From Berberis thunbergii (taxonomy: Eukaryota > Streptophyta > Magnoliopsida > Ranunculales > Berberidaceae), in contig QNQO01000590.1 of assembly GCA_003290165.1 (NCBI GenBank), positions 124,001 through 188,000 on the forward strand: a DNA stretch of 64,000 bases. The letters run 5' to 3'. Position 1 is the stretch's first letter. Each line of letters begins with the position of its first letter. The translations under genes and the position numbers were made by a program. This document shows positions 34,578-46,979 of the stretch, in pieces. Below the pieces are notes generated by a model. It was given only the letters and a program-made list of their open reading frames with translations, was not told the origin of the DNA and made no database searches.

Positions 34578-34956
34578 TTTGAGGCTGTAACGGGAGGATG
34601 GCTTCAACTTCATGTCATCTTCTCCTTGTGTTTCACAAGTTTGTTCTTTATGATTACTAGACCCTTATAGGACTTTGATTTCAAGCATGGATTAGTGGTA
34701 ATATAGCAACATGGGGTCAAGTTATCTCCTAACTTTTTTTTTATAGCATTTCTAGTAATGGTGGTGGTGCAAATGCACATCCACAAAGGTTTGAACCAAA
34801 TGCTGTCGTGATAAAGTATTATTGATTGCAAATTCTCTTATATAAGTGAAAACAAGGTGATGTATTACTATGTATATAATTTTGCACAACTGAGCGATCG
34901 CGCAAGTTTTAGCAATAGTAAGAATTTGGTATTGAACAAGCTATCATACATTATTT
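34578..34956. other. 3' flank of the intact F-box gene
   Basis: Homologous to 24318-24690 downstream of the frameshifted copy. No separate gene. Confidence 0.6.
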
Positions 34957-36202
34957 TTGACATATTCACCTCAACTGAAGGTATCATTAACAATAATCAT
35001 TGTGGCAAGCAGAAGATTTGGAGATGATTGGATTACTGTGGCCTTAGCAAAGCAAACATTGGTTGTACTACACTGTTACATCCCTTTTACATTGAGGGAG
35101 TTGCATATTTCGTCACAATATCTTAAGAAGTTGGAGTTAAACCATCTACGTATGACTTTTCATATCAGCATAAGTGCACCAAACCTTACTTCCTTGACAT
35201 TGATTGATTCAGATGATAACATTCGTAAAAGCTGTTCTCTATGTGACATGAAGTCCCTAGAGAAAGTGAAAATTGAAATTTATGTTAGGACGATGGATCC
35301 ATTAGAAACTGAGGATATTAACAAGGTCATGAAAACTCTTAACAGTCTTAGCAATGTGAGAGATTTGTCTATATTGGAGCCTCCCTCTGTTCTGGTATGA
35401 ATTTATCTTCCATGGAACATATTGCACTTTATTTTCGTTTGAATTTGATCTAGAAAATGTTTGTTTATATGTGCCTAGGCAATCACGAATCGGCTTAAGC
35501 TTTCAAACTTAAGGAGCTTGGAGTTACATGCATGGTTTTATGAGGCTTGCATTCTTCCATTGACACACTTACTGAAAAGTTCTCCACATATGGAAACCCT
35601 TATCATGGTAAAAAAAGAACAAGAAGAAGAGGTAAGTCTTCTTATTTTTTCTATTTACCATAAATCTAACCACCCTTGTTTGCTTTGAAGTTTTAATTAG
35701 AAATGCTACGAATTCGATAAGTACTAGGCAGGTGCTTACTCTAGTCATAAGCAATGTTCTAAAAATCACTAGGCAGTAGGTGGGTGGCGAGCAGAGGATT
35801 AGTGTCCAGAGGCCTAGGCGGTCTTTTTCAGTGTCAACAAATGTCTTTATGTTATTGAATAATTTAACATCATTTTGTTATCCTTCCTAGATGAGAGTAC
35901 ATAATCCGAAACAGAAGAAAGGGCATTATGAATCCAAAGGCAAATTCAACCATGTCAAGACCTTGGAAATGAAAAGCTTCAAAGCTGTTGAAGACAAACT
36001 AGAATTTCTACAGCTTGTATTAAGGGGTGCACCAGTTTTGGAAAAAGTCATATTTACTATTACTGATCGATCGAGAAGTGGTGGGAAGAAGAGAGTGAAG
36101 AACACAGTGGTAGAAAAGCTTCCACGAGCCTCTCCAAATGTTTTGTTTTCATTTATTCATCCTCAAACATTGTTAGAATATGAGTTTAATTTGTGGAAGT
36201 AA
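34957..36202 (+). CDS. LRR/FBD protein lacking the F-box (5'-truncated paralogue)
   Basis: Three exons, 34957-35394, 35479-35631 and 35891-36202, with the same borders as the full genes; together they form an uninterrupted 300-codon frame. The first 17 or so codons (TYSPQLKVSLTIIIVA) are not from the F-box gene. They come from a sequence also found at about 37015-37056, so the 5' part is a fusion. The rest matches the last two repeats and the FBD domain (FNHVKTLEMKS to VLFSFIHPQTLLEYEF). No F-box, so no obvious SKP1 contact. It could be expressed as a competitor or be a young truncated relic. A short repeat fragment (about 35749-35823) sits in the second intron. Confidence 0.6.
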
Positions 36203-36595
36203 TTCATCGACGATGGCTTCAGCTTCATGTCACAAGTTTGTTCTTTATGAATACTAAACCCTTATTAGGACTTTGATTTCAAGCAGTGGCAATGCAGTTT
36301 ATGATTTTAGTAAAAAGTTAATTAATTGTCTTTCCTTTTCGACTACTTGATAAATTTCAAAGTGTCTCCAGTCTCACTTTCAAAACTCAATTCTCTAGCA
36401 CTTTTAAGTCTTCAATAGTAACATCATCTACATTTTTCTCCTGCAAAGGTTCAAGCTTCACTTGCAAAAGTATAAACTAGCAAAGGAGCATAAACCATAT
36501 ACTGACATGGGTCAAGCAATCTCAAACATTTTTGGTGATAGTTAAGGGGGTAGGGATGAAAGTTCATATCAAGAAACAAGGAGAAAATAATCCTA
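36203..36595. other. Intergenic, no gene seen
   Basis: Probable 3' flank of the LRR/FBD copy, then AT-rich DNA with no supported feature. Confidence 0.5.
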
Positions 36596-37056
36596 TTGAA
36601 GACAGATGTGGAAGAGATGATGCTCAACAAACTATATCAAACAGCTTTCAACCAAAGCACTACTGACAGAATATTGAACTCTTCAAGCAATGATACAAGA
36701 CTTTCTACATCTTCTTCAGCAAAAGTAATAGATTCAAGCAGAAGGATTGTTGTTGTTCAAGAGGGCAGTCAGAAGTGGAGGAACTCAGAAAAATGTACCA
36801 AAATCCTCTGTGAAATCACCACCGCAGGGAGGAAACACTGAACTCAAGTGGTAATAAAAGACTATCTATCTACATCTTCAACAAAAGTAACAGATTCAAG
36901 CATAAGGTTTGTTGTTGTTGAAGGGAGTGGTCGAAATGGTGGTGCTCAGCAAAATGTATCAAAAAGCTTGCAACCTGCACTCGGTTCAACTAGTGGTACA
37001 TGTTTTTGATATATTTACAACAACTGAAGGTATCATTAACAATAATCATTGTGGCA
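36596..37056 (+). pseudogene. Relic of BMT5-like N-terminal repeat region
   Basis: Contains two diverged units of the repeat that precedes the methyltransferase domains at 61-64 kb: NSSSNDTRLSTSSSAKVIDS at about 36680, and in another frame TSSTKVTDSS then VVVEGSGRNGGAQQNVSKS at about 36875-36970. Frame changes separate them and no methyltransferase exons follow. Up to about 37290 an open frame continues that I cannot assign. Confidence 0.7.
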
Positions 37057-37299
37057 AGGCATCTCCTCAACAGAAAAAAGATCACAGAGAAAATCCAGTT
37101 GATTGGTTCACTCTGGATTCTGGAGGTACACAACAGAATGGCAATAGCAACTCCTGTTCACAAAAAAATGTCCGGGTGTGCAGAAGATTTTCTTCCTCTC
37201 ACCAATGTAATCTTATTCTCCAACAAAATGGGAAGCTATTTAGGGTTTGGTCGAAAAGAAAGAACTACATAAAAACAGAAACGAAATGTTAGTCCATGT

Positions 37300-40200
37300 T
37301 TAGCAAATACTGAGCCATGGATTGAAATTACAAAAGTATTTACCTTCAGTTGCACTACAAAAGCTTTCATGGGGAAAGATTCTGAATGGGTCTATTTGCT
37401 GCATAGAGGGTAAGACTGAAGCCAAATGTGTCTCCCTACAACACAAAGATGTAGCACAAACTTTTAATAAATTCCAATACAAAGATCAACAAGTCTCTAT
37501 AGTAAACTATTTTGAAGATGAATTATACCCCTGATATGTGAGCAATGTAGAGGGCATATGAATTCTAACTAATGAAATTGTCAGGAAGAAAGGCAATCAA
37601 CTACATTGCTGTGATTAGTGCATGAAATGGTAAGGGCAATGTACTTAGGTACCACATGTTTCCTAGATATATACTGAAGCAGTACACATGCAATGGTACG
37701 AGGAAACTATAATGCAGGACCAGACCCGTACACTGATTAATTGACACACTATATCCATCTGCATTTATGATGTTTCACATTTCTCTGAATAACAAACTAA
37801 TTTTAGAGAACCAGATTCAGCCATTACCTAGCCCATGAAGGCATAAATTTCTTATTAGATACTGCTTCTTCCTCCTCATCATCTTCATCATCAGAGGTTT
37901 GGTATGGAGACATCTCATATGACCGCTCTCCACTCCCTCCAGTAAACGAGAAACGGTAGTCACTTACCTTATACAAACTGCTCTCAACCTGCAAGTGGAC
38001 ATAATAGTGATGATATCAGAAGTTTATGACAGAAGTTCCAAACCTAGATAAAATAGTATGACATAGGATGCACACATGAACATCCTACTTTATCCTTCTG
38101 CCCAATGCATTTAAGAAAGACTATTCATCACCACCATCACTTTAAGACCACAGTAAGATCTTCCAATTCTTGACCATTTGACATAATAATGCAGATTGAA
38201 ATTTATATAACAGCTAAAATGTTGATAAAATCGTTTAGGGTAAAATGCCTCTAGATTTCCCATGTCATTATGGTTCTACTTTTATATTTGGAACTATAAT
38301 GATCCCAACAGCTACTTTCTAGGTAAGCATCACAGTTAATAACTCAGAGCATGGCTTTGTCAGCACCTTTGTGCAGCAAGACCTGGTAGATGCTCTGGTC
38401 ATGCCCCATGAGAAATATCCCTAAACATTTTAAACTCATAGAACAAATGAAAACTAAACTTGCTGCAGGTTTCTCACGTTCTGGTGGCACACTGTCAAGG
38501 CCTCAGAAACTTCACGATCATCACATGGTTTGCTGGCATTTCCTGCAGAAACATTGACAGGCTTGACACAAAGCTCTGTCATTTTCCTGCATTCAGATAT
38601 ATCCATTCCTAGTGTTTTCTGGTGTGTCTTCTCCTCATTTTGCAGCTCTTTTCTCTTGCATTCTGTTTCGTCCTGTATAGAGTATATCACTTAAGTCAAT
38701 GTTGCCAGGAAAGTTAAGAGGGTTAACGTTGATGAAGAAAACATCTTACCACAGCTCTGTATCGTTGCTCTTTATTCTCTTTTACAGTGCGCAGTCTCTC
38801 CTCCTTCTGCCGTCTATGTGCTTCTTCTGCACACTTGCGTTTTTTCTCCTTCTCCTTCCTTTCTTCCTCTTCCCTTGGCCTCTTTTTTGCTGCCATTTCA
38901 ACTTCTTTTCTCTTCCTTTCCTCCTCTTTCATTTTCTGTTTCAACTCCAATTGCTTGATCTTTTCTTGCTTTTCTTGTTCCAATCTTGACCGTTCAAGCT
39001 TTGCAGCTTCTTTCTTCATTTTACGGTCATTTTCCCTTTTTTCTTCAATACGTTTTGCATTCTCAGCGGCCTCGAGAGCTTTCACCTTGATTTCTCTCTT
39101 CCCTATAAAACACAATGAGAAAAACCAATGAAACATATGATATATTAAGACCCACGGCTTTCTCATTACCTTAACACATTGAAACCAAAACACCAATGAT
39201 ATTTGTTGGTCATCTACATTTGGAGTTCAAAATTTTGGTGCCATTTCTCTGTAAACTATGAGTGCTGGGGATACTCCAAGAACTCTTAGTTAATACCAAG
39301 AAATAAGTTTTCCCATTTGGAGTGTTTTTCAAGACCTACTAAATGAGTAAATGCAAACACCTTAAGGAATGAGTTCAGAAACACAACGTAGCCATAGAGA
39401 GCATCCTAAACTAGGAAGGATCCTCTCCAACCAAGCATGCTAAAAGCCTAACAATGAATTCTAGAGATGGGCTTTCTAACAAAATACACCTTCATTCATT
39501 GAACCTTAATTTTTTGTGCTCAACCTTATGTAGCTGAAAACAATTCATTTTATATTAAGTTTCTTGATTTCTTTCATTTTGAAACAAGGACAACCTTATA
39601 TTACTCCCATACAACTCTGTGCAATGCTGAAACTGAAAACATGAAGTCATGAAAGAAAAGCTGGAATAGTTCCACGTAAAGGTAACAAATGAGAGATGTG
39701 ACAGATATTAAGGGAGAGACTTTCAAGAAAGGGCTAGATTGATAGAAAACTGAAGAAAATGTGACAGCAAAAGAACAATGGCGAGAAAAAAAATGAGAGA
39801 TTGAAAATAGTAGACAAAAAATAGCCAGAGGTGGAGCAAGAAAATTTATTCCTGGGGTTAAGACTATTATGAGGGGATGCAAGTTAATGGATTGAATAAC
39901 AGTCAGGAAACTGACTGACTTCTGTTAGACCAATCTCAAAATTCTTAAATCAGTTGAGTTTGTAAATAAAAATCATGGTATCATGTAAACAATTTGTACC
40001 AAAATCAATTCTACACTCTGTAATAAGCGACATAGTGAAAAAACTGATGGTTTAATGATAAATTGATAATTCATTTTCAATATTTAAGTTGCCTCGTATA
40101 AATCTTTTGTAGCAAAAAGAAAATTCTATCTAACAAATTTTTCTTAAGTCAAACTTTTGTCAAGCAAAATTCTCTTGAGAAAAAAATTCCTAACGAATAA

Positions 40201-43200
40201 CTTATTTAGGAGGTGACTCAGGTGAGTTAAGCAAAAATTTTACACAGCAAGCTGGAAAACACACACGCCCTACTAAAGTTTCCGGTTTCAAAATTTCAAC
40301 CAAACATCTAAATATTTCATTTGAGAAAAATTTTATTGTATTTTCAACCAAAAACTTCGCCAATAAATTTCCTTGAGAAAAGATTTCTTTTGCATGTTAC
40401 CCAACAAACTCTAAAATGAAAATTACATTTAATAACATTAGGAGTATAACAAATGGTTGACCCTTTTCAACAAATTTAAGTGAAATGTGAGCTGTGGTAT
40501 TCCCATTTCAATTGTACCTACAAGTTCTAACATGTTAAAATCTTCTAATGAGAGATAAGACGTGAGTTTATAAGCGAGTATTACAGTACAATATGCATGC
40601 AACTCTCTTTTTATCACTATTAACAGTTGCAAAGTGAGGCCTTTTCAAGGGATAATACAAAGCTCATCTGGTCCTTGTTCCCTGGTGACATCTGCCTGCC
40701 AGTGGTCGGAAAGGAACAATAGGATACTCAAGACTAAGGCAAGTGATTTCAGAAAGGTGGTGATGGAAGTGCTTCCTACTGTTGGTATTGGGTTTCCAAT
40801 TTTCATTTTTCCAAGTTTCACAGGTGTATATATATTTTCTTCTACATTAAACCTTTTCTTACATGTTTGCTTAATGATATGTTGTATCTTGTTTGATAAT
40901 AAATAAATGAAATGAAAGACTCTCAAATAAATTATATTTAATACCTGTGGCAACTGCAGCTTGCTGACGCTTTTGTTGAACAAGTGGAATGAAAGAAGAA
41001 ACACTAGTGACTATGTTGAAACGCTGACTTCCTTTCTTCTCACTTGCTTTGGTGCCTTTGGCCTACTGAACCTGTTATAACGAGATTCAGAAGACTTTCC
41101 AACACCACTTCCACCTATTGATGAAGCTTGGTTCTCCTTATCCCCATACTTGGATCTTCTGTTTGCTGCCAAACCATTTCTTGTATTCTGCTTGGCAACT
41201 TTTTGTGCCCCATGGAAGCCCACCTGTGTGTTTAAAGAAGCTAAACTACCTCTATCATGTAACGTTCGAGTCATAGACCCCGTTGCAGAAGCGTTGATAT
41301 TAGCCAGCTCAACATATGTGCCTCTTTTAATTGAGCTGTCACGACCTCTTGAGCTGAATCTTTCTTGGACTTCATCTACCTCATCCGAGTCCCTATTGAC
41401 TACATCCAGAACCTTATCCAAGTCCTCATTTCTTTCACTAGTGTTAGTATCTTCATCAATGCGGAAGCAAGTGAGCTCTGGGTTTGTACTTTGATACTGC
41501 CCAGAACTCCGAACAGAAAAAACCGAAGTAATTTTCTGACAACCACTCCTGATTGGGGGTGTAGACGGGAGTTTCTGAACACCCCAATCAAACTGAACAC
41601 TAGTTGATGCCGTTTCATCGGAGTACAATGTGTGTTTAACTTCTGCACCCATGGGATTGTAACTAGGCTTAGGTTTTTGCTTAATATGATAACCATTAAA
41701 GAGAACAGGGTTCTCCAAACCCATGCTCTCCAAAAGTCCATTTGGTAAAGACTTATATATATCAGGTGTTTCCAAAATTTTACACTTTGAAGACTGGGGT
41801 AATGGGGTAAGCATGCCAGTAGACCTGCATAGCCGCTCGAGAACTCTGACACGCTCGCTTTCTGTTCTTGGAAGATCCCATTTGTCTAAGGTTATGCTAC
41901 CCTCAGCAACTGAAGACAGCATGCCATCTATAGGCTCATCCATGCTGAAACCTTCAAATTCAGGCATGGTTTGATCAGCGACATTGGAATCAATATCCTC
42001 ATCTGTTGCCTGAACTGAACAATATGGAAATGAAAGCTCTCCAATATCAGATCGCTTCTCCTGCAAAGCATCTTCAGCAAAAACCAGTTCTTTCACCCTC
42101 CCCATATTCATTTCAATTTTAGGACACTGTAAATTCTGTTGATCTTCAGAAAAAATCCTCAATGCACTGAAATCTTTCAACCCCACTTTGTCTGCACTTG
42201 GAATAAGAACAGCATCCACACCTGATTCTTCAAATTGGAAGGTGTTGCTTGTGCATTGATCCTTCCCTTCAATCCCTAGTCCAACCTGTCAACCAATAAC
42301 ATACACCAAAAATGGAAAGCAAGAGAGAATGAATAACAATGAAAAAAATTCTATATATGTATTGCATCCAAATTGCTTTAGTGGCATCGCAGGAAACAGA
42401 TACAATTTTCCCATATGTAATCACATGCAGACTAATTTACTTAATATCTGCATGCCATAACCTATAGGTTATAACACAGAACACGACATATGTTCCTTAA
42501 TTTCTCAATCAGCAATTTGCTTAGGAAAAGACAAAAAGAACAGGGCAGTTACCTGTTTGGCTTGCAAGTCAGCTGAGGATTCATACTTCACTGTTTTACG
42601 AAGTTTCTCACTCCGATCCATCTCTGCAGAAGGTCTCTTAGCAAGATCAGAATGAGCAACTTCCACATCAAAAGATGCACAGAAATGCTGAAATTGCAGA
42701 TCAGATCTTGAACCATCTTTTACATGTCTTAAGTTTCCCTCAGTATGATAAAGTGTTCTAGCCCTTCCTAAATTTGGGAAAGCAGTGCTTAATTTACTTG
42801 ATTGACCCTCGATCTTTCTTCGTTTGTATGGAGGCCATGAATCCACAGCATCATGCATAGCTTTTGTCAGTTGCATGGGCTTGTTTGCCAAACAGGATCC
42901 ATTCAATATAGAGTTACGGTCATTCTTGCCAAGGCTGGTATAGCTCCTTAATAAGTAAGGAGCTTCTTGCACTGTAGTGTTGATCTGAACAGGTTTTGGT
43001 GTGATTAACTGCAACTGAACACTTAAATCGTTATCTGTTGCAACAACATATTTATTTCTTCTTCTTGATCAGAAATGCCATGGTTCTTGATCAAAGAAGA
43101 TTCAGTAACATGATCAGGATCAGGAATCATCAAGTTTAGAGGACTACTGTATCCATCTACATTGTGTTTGGGTTCTTCAACTGACATCTTATCAGGCATC

Positions 43201-46101
43201 ACATCAAGTCTCGGAGTACACACTTTCCCAATACCAACTTTCTGTGGATCCAAATCTAAATCAAACAAATATCTGTCCAGTTCTCCTTCCAGTTGGATCA
43301 ATGAACCTCTCTTAGTAACTGGCGAGGCATTTAGATTATTATTCGGTAGGTCCATTACCTGCTTTGAGCTTCTGGTGCTTCCCTTGTCGTAAATTTCTGA
43401 TGTTCCTATCCTTGCTGGTGTAAGAGATGCATTCAACAGTTTTCTGGTAGACATTTTTGGATGAGAGTGAGACTTCTCTTCCTTGATAGATTCATGCTTT
43501 TCTGCAAAGGTTTTGAGGCAAGCTCTTTGCTCTTCTTCACTGTTTCCAGCATCCATCTTCTGATCCTCCTCCAAGAAATCTAAATCAACAGCCAAGCCAC
43601 TTTGTTCTTGTATATCATTTGAACCAACCAACTTCCTTGATGATTCAAGAAGCACCAGCTTTGGGATCTCGTTGCTCCCTGGAGTATCAGCCATTTTGTG
43701 TCCAAGAATTTTAGGTTCTTCCTTAGACTGCATGACTGATGAGTTTTCCTCAGTAGATTCAAAGTGAAAACCCCTACTATCAGAGTTCTCTGTTCTGATG
43801 CCATTACCCCTCATGGGTGTCATTTGAACCAATCAGCTTCCTTGAAGGCTCAAGCACCTGGTCTGGGATAATGTTGCCCCCTGGAGTATCAGCCGTTATG
43901 TGCCCACGAATCTGAGATTCTTCCCTAAATTCCACAACAGGTGAGGTTTCCCTAGTACATGCAGGATGAGAAGTCCTATCAGATTTATTTGTTCTGACAC
44001 AATTATGCCTACCCTCATTGGTGACATTGGAACCAACTAACTTCCTTGATGACTCAACAAGTACCTGGTTCGGGATTAAGTTACACCATTGGATATCAGC
44101 CAATATGTGCCCATGAATCTTAGATTCTTCCCCAGTACATGTAGGGTGAGAAGTCCTATCAGATTCCTCTCTTCTGACACTATTACGACTACTGTAACGA
44201 GCATCAGAAGAAACCTTGCAATTTTCTTCTATGCTTACTGATTTCAAACCCTGAATTTTCTCCACCGATTGTGGACCAGTGGGAGTTACTTCTATAACCG
44301 ATTCCTTTGGTTCAAGCAGCAAAGCTCTCATCTCAGGTAAGCCATCTCCTGTTTCTCCCTTAGCAGCAGGCGAGGAGTGGACATTCAAATTGCAATCTTC
44401 AACTTCATCAAAGAGTAATTTCTTTGGCTCGACATATGTACTAATTTCAAGGAGAGGGCTGGAAGCGAGAACCCCACTAACAATCCCAAGGGTACCTGCT
44501 TTCTTATTAGATCCTGAATGATATGAAAGAGCTTCAACTGGCAAGTCCGAAACACACTCGGTCTCTGTAGTTGCTGGATTACACTTTTCCTGGAGACTAA
44601 TACCATTGCCATCATGAATCGGGACTGTATGCAGTTGAGCGTCTGATCCTCTTAAGAAGTCATTTCCTTCAACCTGATTTGATGGACTTGGCAATTGAGA
44701 AGGTTTATTGCTAGAAGTATTTCTAGAACGTACAACTCCATCACTGGGCAATACTGATGAGCTATTTGGTTCTATCAATCCTTCATCACAATTAGTTGCC
44801 AGGTGCTTCGTCTCAACTGTTGTAACTTTCTTATGATCTTCTCCATCAATACCATTCAGTGACTGCAATGATCTATCAACAGAGTTATTCTTCTGAGCAG
44901 AAATTCTAGACCTTGTAACTCTACCACCAGTTCTATTAGTGGAAGTTGAAAAGTTTGGCACTTCTATGGATGCTTTAGCATGGGTCTGACCAGAAGTTCT
45001 TGACCGTGTAATCCTACCACGGGATTCAGTGGTACAATCTTCATGTGACCGTTTTGTAGATTTTAACTTTTCACTGTTACGAAGCTCTAGAGCCTTTTGT
45101 CTCGACCTTGATCTTTGAATCTTAACCAACGATCCATCTAGCTCAAAACATGCATCCGATGTTTTTGCATCTGCCCGATCTTGAGGAGAAGTAATGCTAT
45201 GGTCAAGCTCGGGAACATCATGCAGTGTTCCTCCCAGGTCACACTCACTATTGTTAACGTTAAATTTGGATACCAGCGTTAATCTATCACCCAAATCGAA
45301 ATACTTGTTGGAAGCACAAGTTTCAGTTATGAATCCCTGTGACTGCTGTGCACTATCTTCTGAAATAACCGGTCTTCTGTAAAGAATAGTGCGACCGATC
45401 TTAGATGGAATCTTGGCTTTCCGAGGTGGAAATAGGAGACCTGAAATCAGCTCTTCTTTCTTTAATTCTGAAATGACACAAGCAATTGTCAACTTAAGCC
45501 AGCATTCAAGAAAAAATTTACGGCATGATATAAGCCTTTACGGCATGGCAGCTTATCATATAAGCTATGAAATGAATATCAAGTAAATAGCTACATTGAC
45601 AATAACACTTTCTCTGAAGGGTTAAAACAACCAATATCCGGCACACTGATATATAAATGAATTAACCTAACAGAAGCTCTGCTATCAACGAGATCGATAT
45701 CAAAATTTAGTATAAACATTGGAGATAGAACAAGGATCAAGTTCACTTTCAATATCTACCGTGAAGTGTATATTTTTTTTAAAATTCTTGATTTTGAAGA
45801 GTAAGAAATCACTAATGTACTATCTTTAATGTGACTGAGACATGCTTAACTCAAGTCTTGGTTATCAAGTTCACTTTCAATTCAAGAAACCCTAATTTGA
45901 TGTAGTGAAAGCCGTACCTTTAAGATCTCCACTGCCACCTTCGAATCCAGAACTGAGAAGCCACGAAGGAGGTCGAATTCCTTGAATCAAACACGTCGAG
46001 GCGAGGTACTGATCGAACAAGTCGCTCTGTTGCTGAACTTGCTCTTCAATCCACTTCTTCCGTTCGAAGATCTGAACGAAGAGCTTTTCGATGTTCGACA
46101 T
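37300..46101 (-). CDS. INCENP: INCENP (WYRD-type) chromosomal passenger complex protein, with apparent frameshifts
   Basis: Proposed exons on the minus strand: 46101-45918, 45467-42553, 42285-40945, 39102-38750, 38672-38478, 37988-37828 and 37435-37300, all with GT-AG borders and matching phases, about 1,760 codons. INCENP scaffolds the chromosomal passenger complex and activates Aurora kinase. Evidence: N-terminus MSNIEKLFVQIFERKKWIEE; RITRSR-type motifs at 44.9-45.1 kb; three diverged repeats of about 65-70 residues at 44.2-43.6 kb; SSFIPLVQQK before a long K/E/R helix (exon 4, single-alpha-helix type); and an IN box, SYEMSPYQTSDDEDDEEEE with NKKFMPSWA, continuing in IFPHESFC. The frame is broken at 43807-43810 (extra C), about 43037 (missing base) and about 41015 (missing base), all in short homopolymers. 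Because INCENP is essential in Arabidopsis, sequence errors are plausible; decay is the alternative. Start chosen: the conserved MSNIEKL rather than a Met 12 codons upstream. Confidence 0.88.
39103..40944 (-). other. Large INCENP intron 3
   Basis: At 1.84 kb, the longest intron of the gene. It holds a LINE C-terminal fragment (40640-40930) and AT-rich DNA that starts at about 39828 with CAGAGGTGGAGCAAG, possibly the end of an old DNA transposon. No other feature supported. Confidence 0.6.
40640..40930 (+). pseudogene. LINE ORF2 C-terminal fragment
   Basis: The plus strand reads WSERNNRILKTKASDFRKVV, the conserved end of plant LINE ORF2 after the zinc-binding reverse transcriptase region (W-ERNNR-F pattern), followed by 3'-UTR-like DNA ending near AATAAATAAATGAAA. 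It lies antisense inside INCENP intron 3. Strongly 5'-truncated. Confidence 0.7.
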
Positions 46102-46345
46102 TGGTAGTGACTGAGTGAGTGAGTGGTTTTGTTTCACAGTGAGTCCATCTGAAACCCTAGGAGAGAGAAAGTGAAGAGGGAGGGGGAAGAGTCTAACGTG
46201 CGCCGATGGTGGAGGATTTCGTAGAGAGAGAGGGAAGAAAGAAGGGGTTTTCGGATTGAAGTTTCAGAGTTCCTCATTTGAAAATGTAAATGGGGAGATG
46301 GGTTGCTTAGAGATTTGCCATATTCAATCGAACAGTTCAGATCGT
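46102..46345 (-). promoter_or_regulatory. INCENP 5' UTR and proximal promoter region
   Basis: Upstream of the INCENP start: purine/pyrimidine-rich DNA (GAGAGAGAG runs) and a CCCTAG motif. The same region with exon 1 is duplicated at 10860-11235, so its limits are partly shown by homology. No clear TATA box. Confidence 0.5.
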
Positions 46346-46558
46346 TCTGGCACCCGCGCTTATGAGTTTTCAAATTAGTGAGAATTTAAGAGGCTCACGT
46401 AGTCTCTAAGGCAACTAGTATTTGGGACTCTCACTCACACTACCTATCCATTTTTATCTATTTTTTTACCTGCTCTCTTTCGTATCGATTTAAATTATTA
46501 TTCATTTCTTCTTCTCCCATCATCTCTTCTCAAGAACAACAATAACAACAATAGCATG

Positions 46559-46624
46559 AAATTCTTTAATATAAAGGTTAAGGGATTTTTAAAACCATGC
46601 TTGCTTTTCAAAAAAAAAAAAAAA
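46559..46624 (+). mobile_element. 66-bp LINE tail insertion upstream of INCENP
   Basis: ACAATAGCATG at 46548-46558 recurs at 46625-46635. Between them is only the shared 3' tail (CATGCTTGCTTTTC) plus about 16 A. An extremely 5'-truncated retroposition event, about 0.45 kb upstream of the INCENP start. Confidence 0.85.
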
Positions 46625-46635
46625 ACAATAGCATG

Positions 46636-46979
46636 GAAGGGGGCGATCAATTGCGAGGGCAGTTAGAGATGATCGGCGATGGCAAGAAATAGAGGAGATG
46701 GAGCCACAGCCATTGTCACACTTCCCCATTTTCTTCTTCTTCTTCTCCTTCCCCTTTCCCAGTTCTCCCATTATCTCTTCCACACTCTCTCAGTTCACAT
46801 CTCTTATTCTCCCACTCTCTTCTTCTCGCACCGGCCATCGCCCCTCTCCCTCTTATTTTTCTTTTTCCCCTTGCACTTTCTGTTTTTTTTTCACTCGCAC
46901 GAGCTGTTGTGAGGGCAAAAAAATTTTACCCTCAAGGAGGCACTTTGTGAGTGGAAAACTCACAATCGCGGAATCACTC
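46636..46979. other. Intergenic, low-complexity DNA
   Basis: Long CT-rich stretches (TTCTTCTTCTTCTCC) that give long frames on both strands by composition. No gene supported. Confidence 0.5.

Noticed and set aside
38699..39131. Long plus-strand frames opposite INCENP exon 4
   Set aside because: They are the mirror of a K/E/R-rich helix; the minus strand carries the conserved INCENP sequence and splice sites.
43015..43110. An intron to explain the second INCENP frame change
   Set aside because: No consensus donor and acceptor at a usable distance; one missing base in an A run joins the frames more simply. An intron is not fully excluded.
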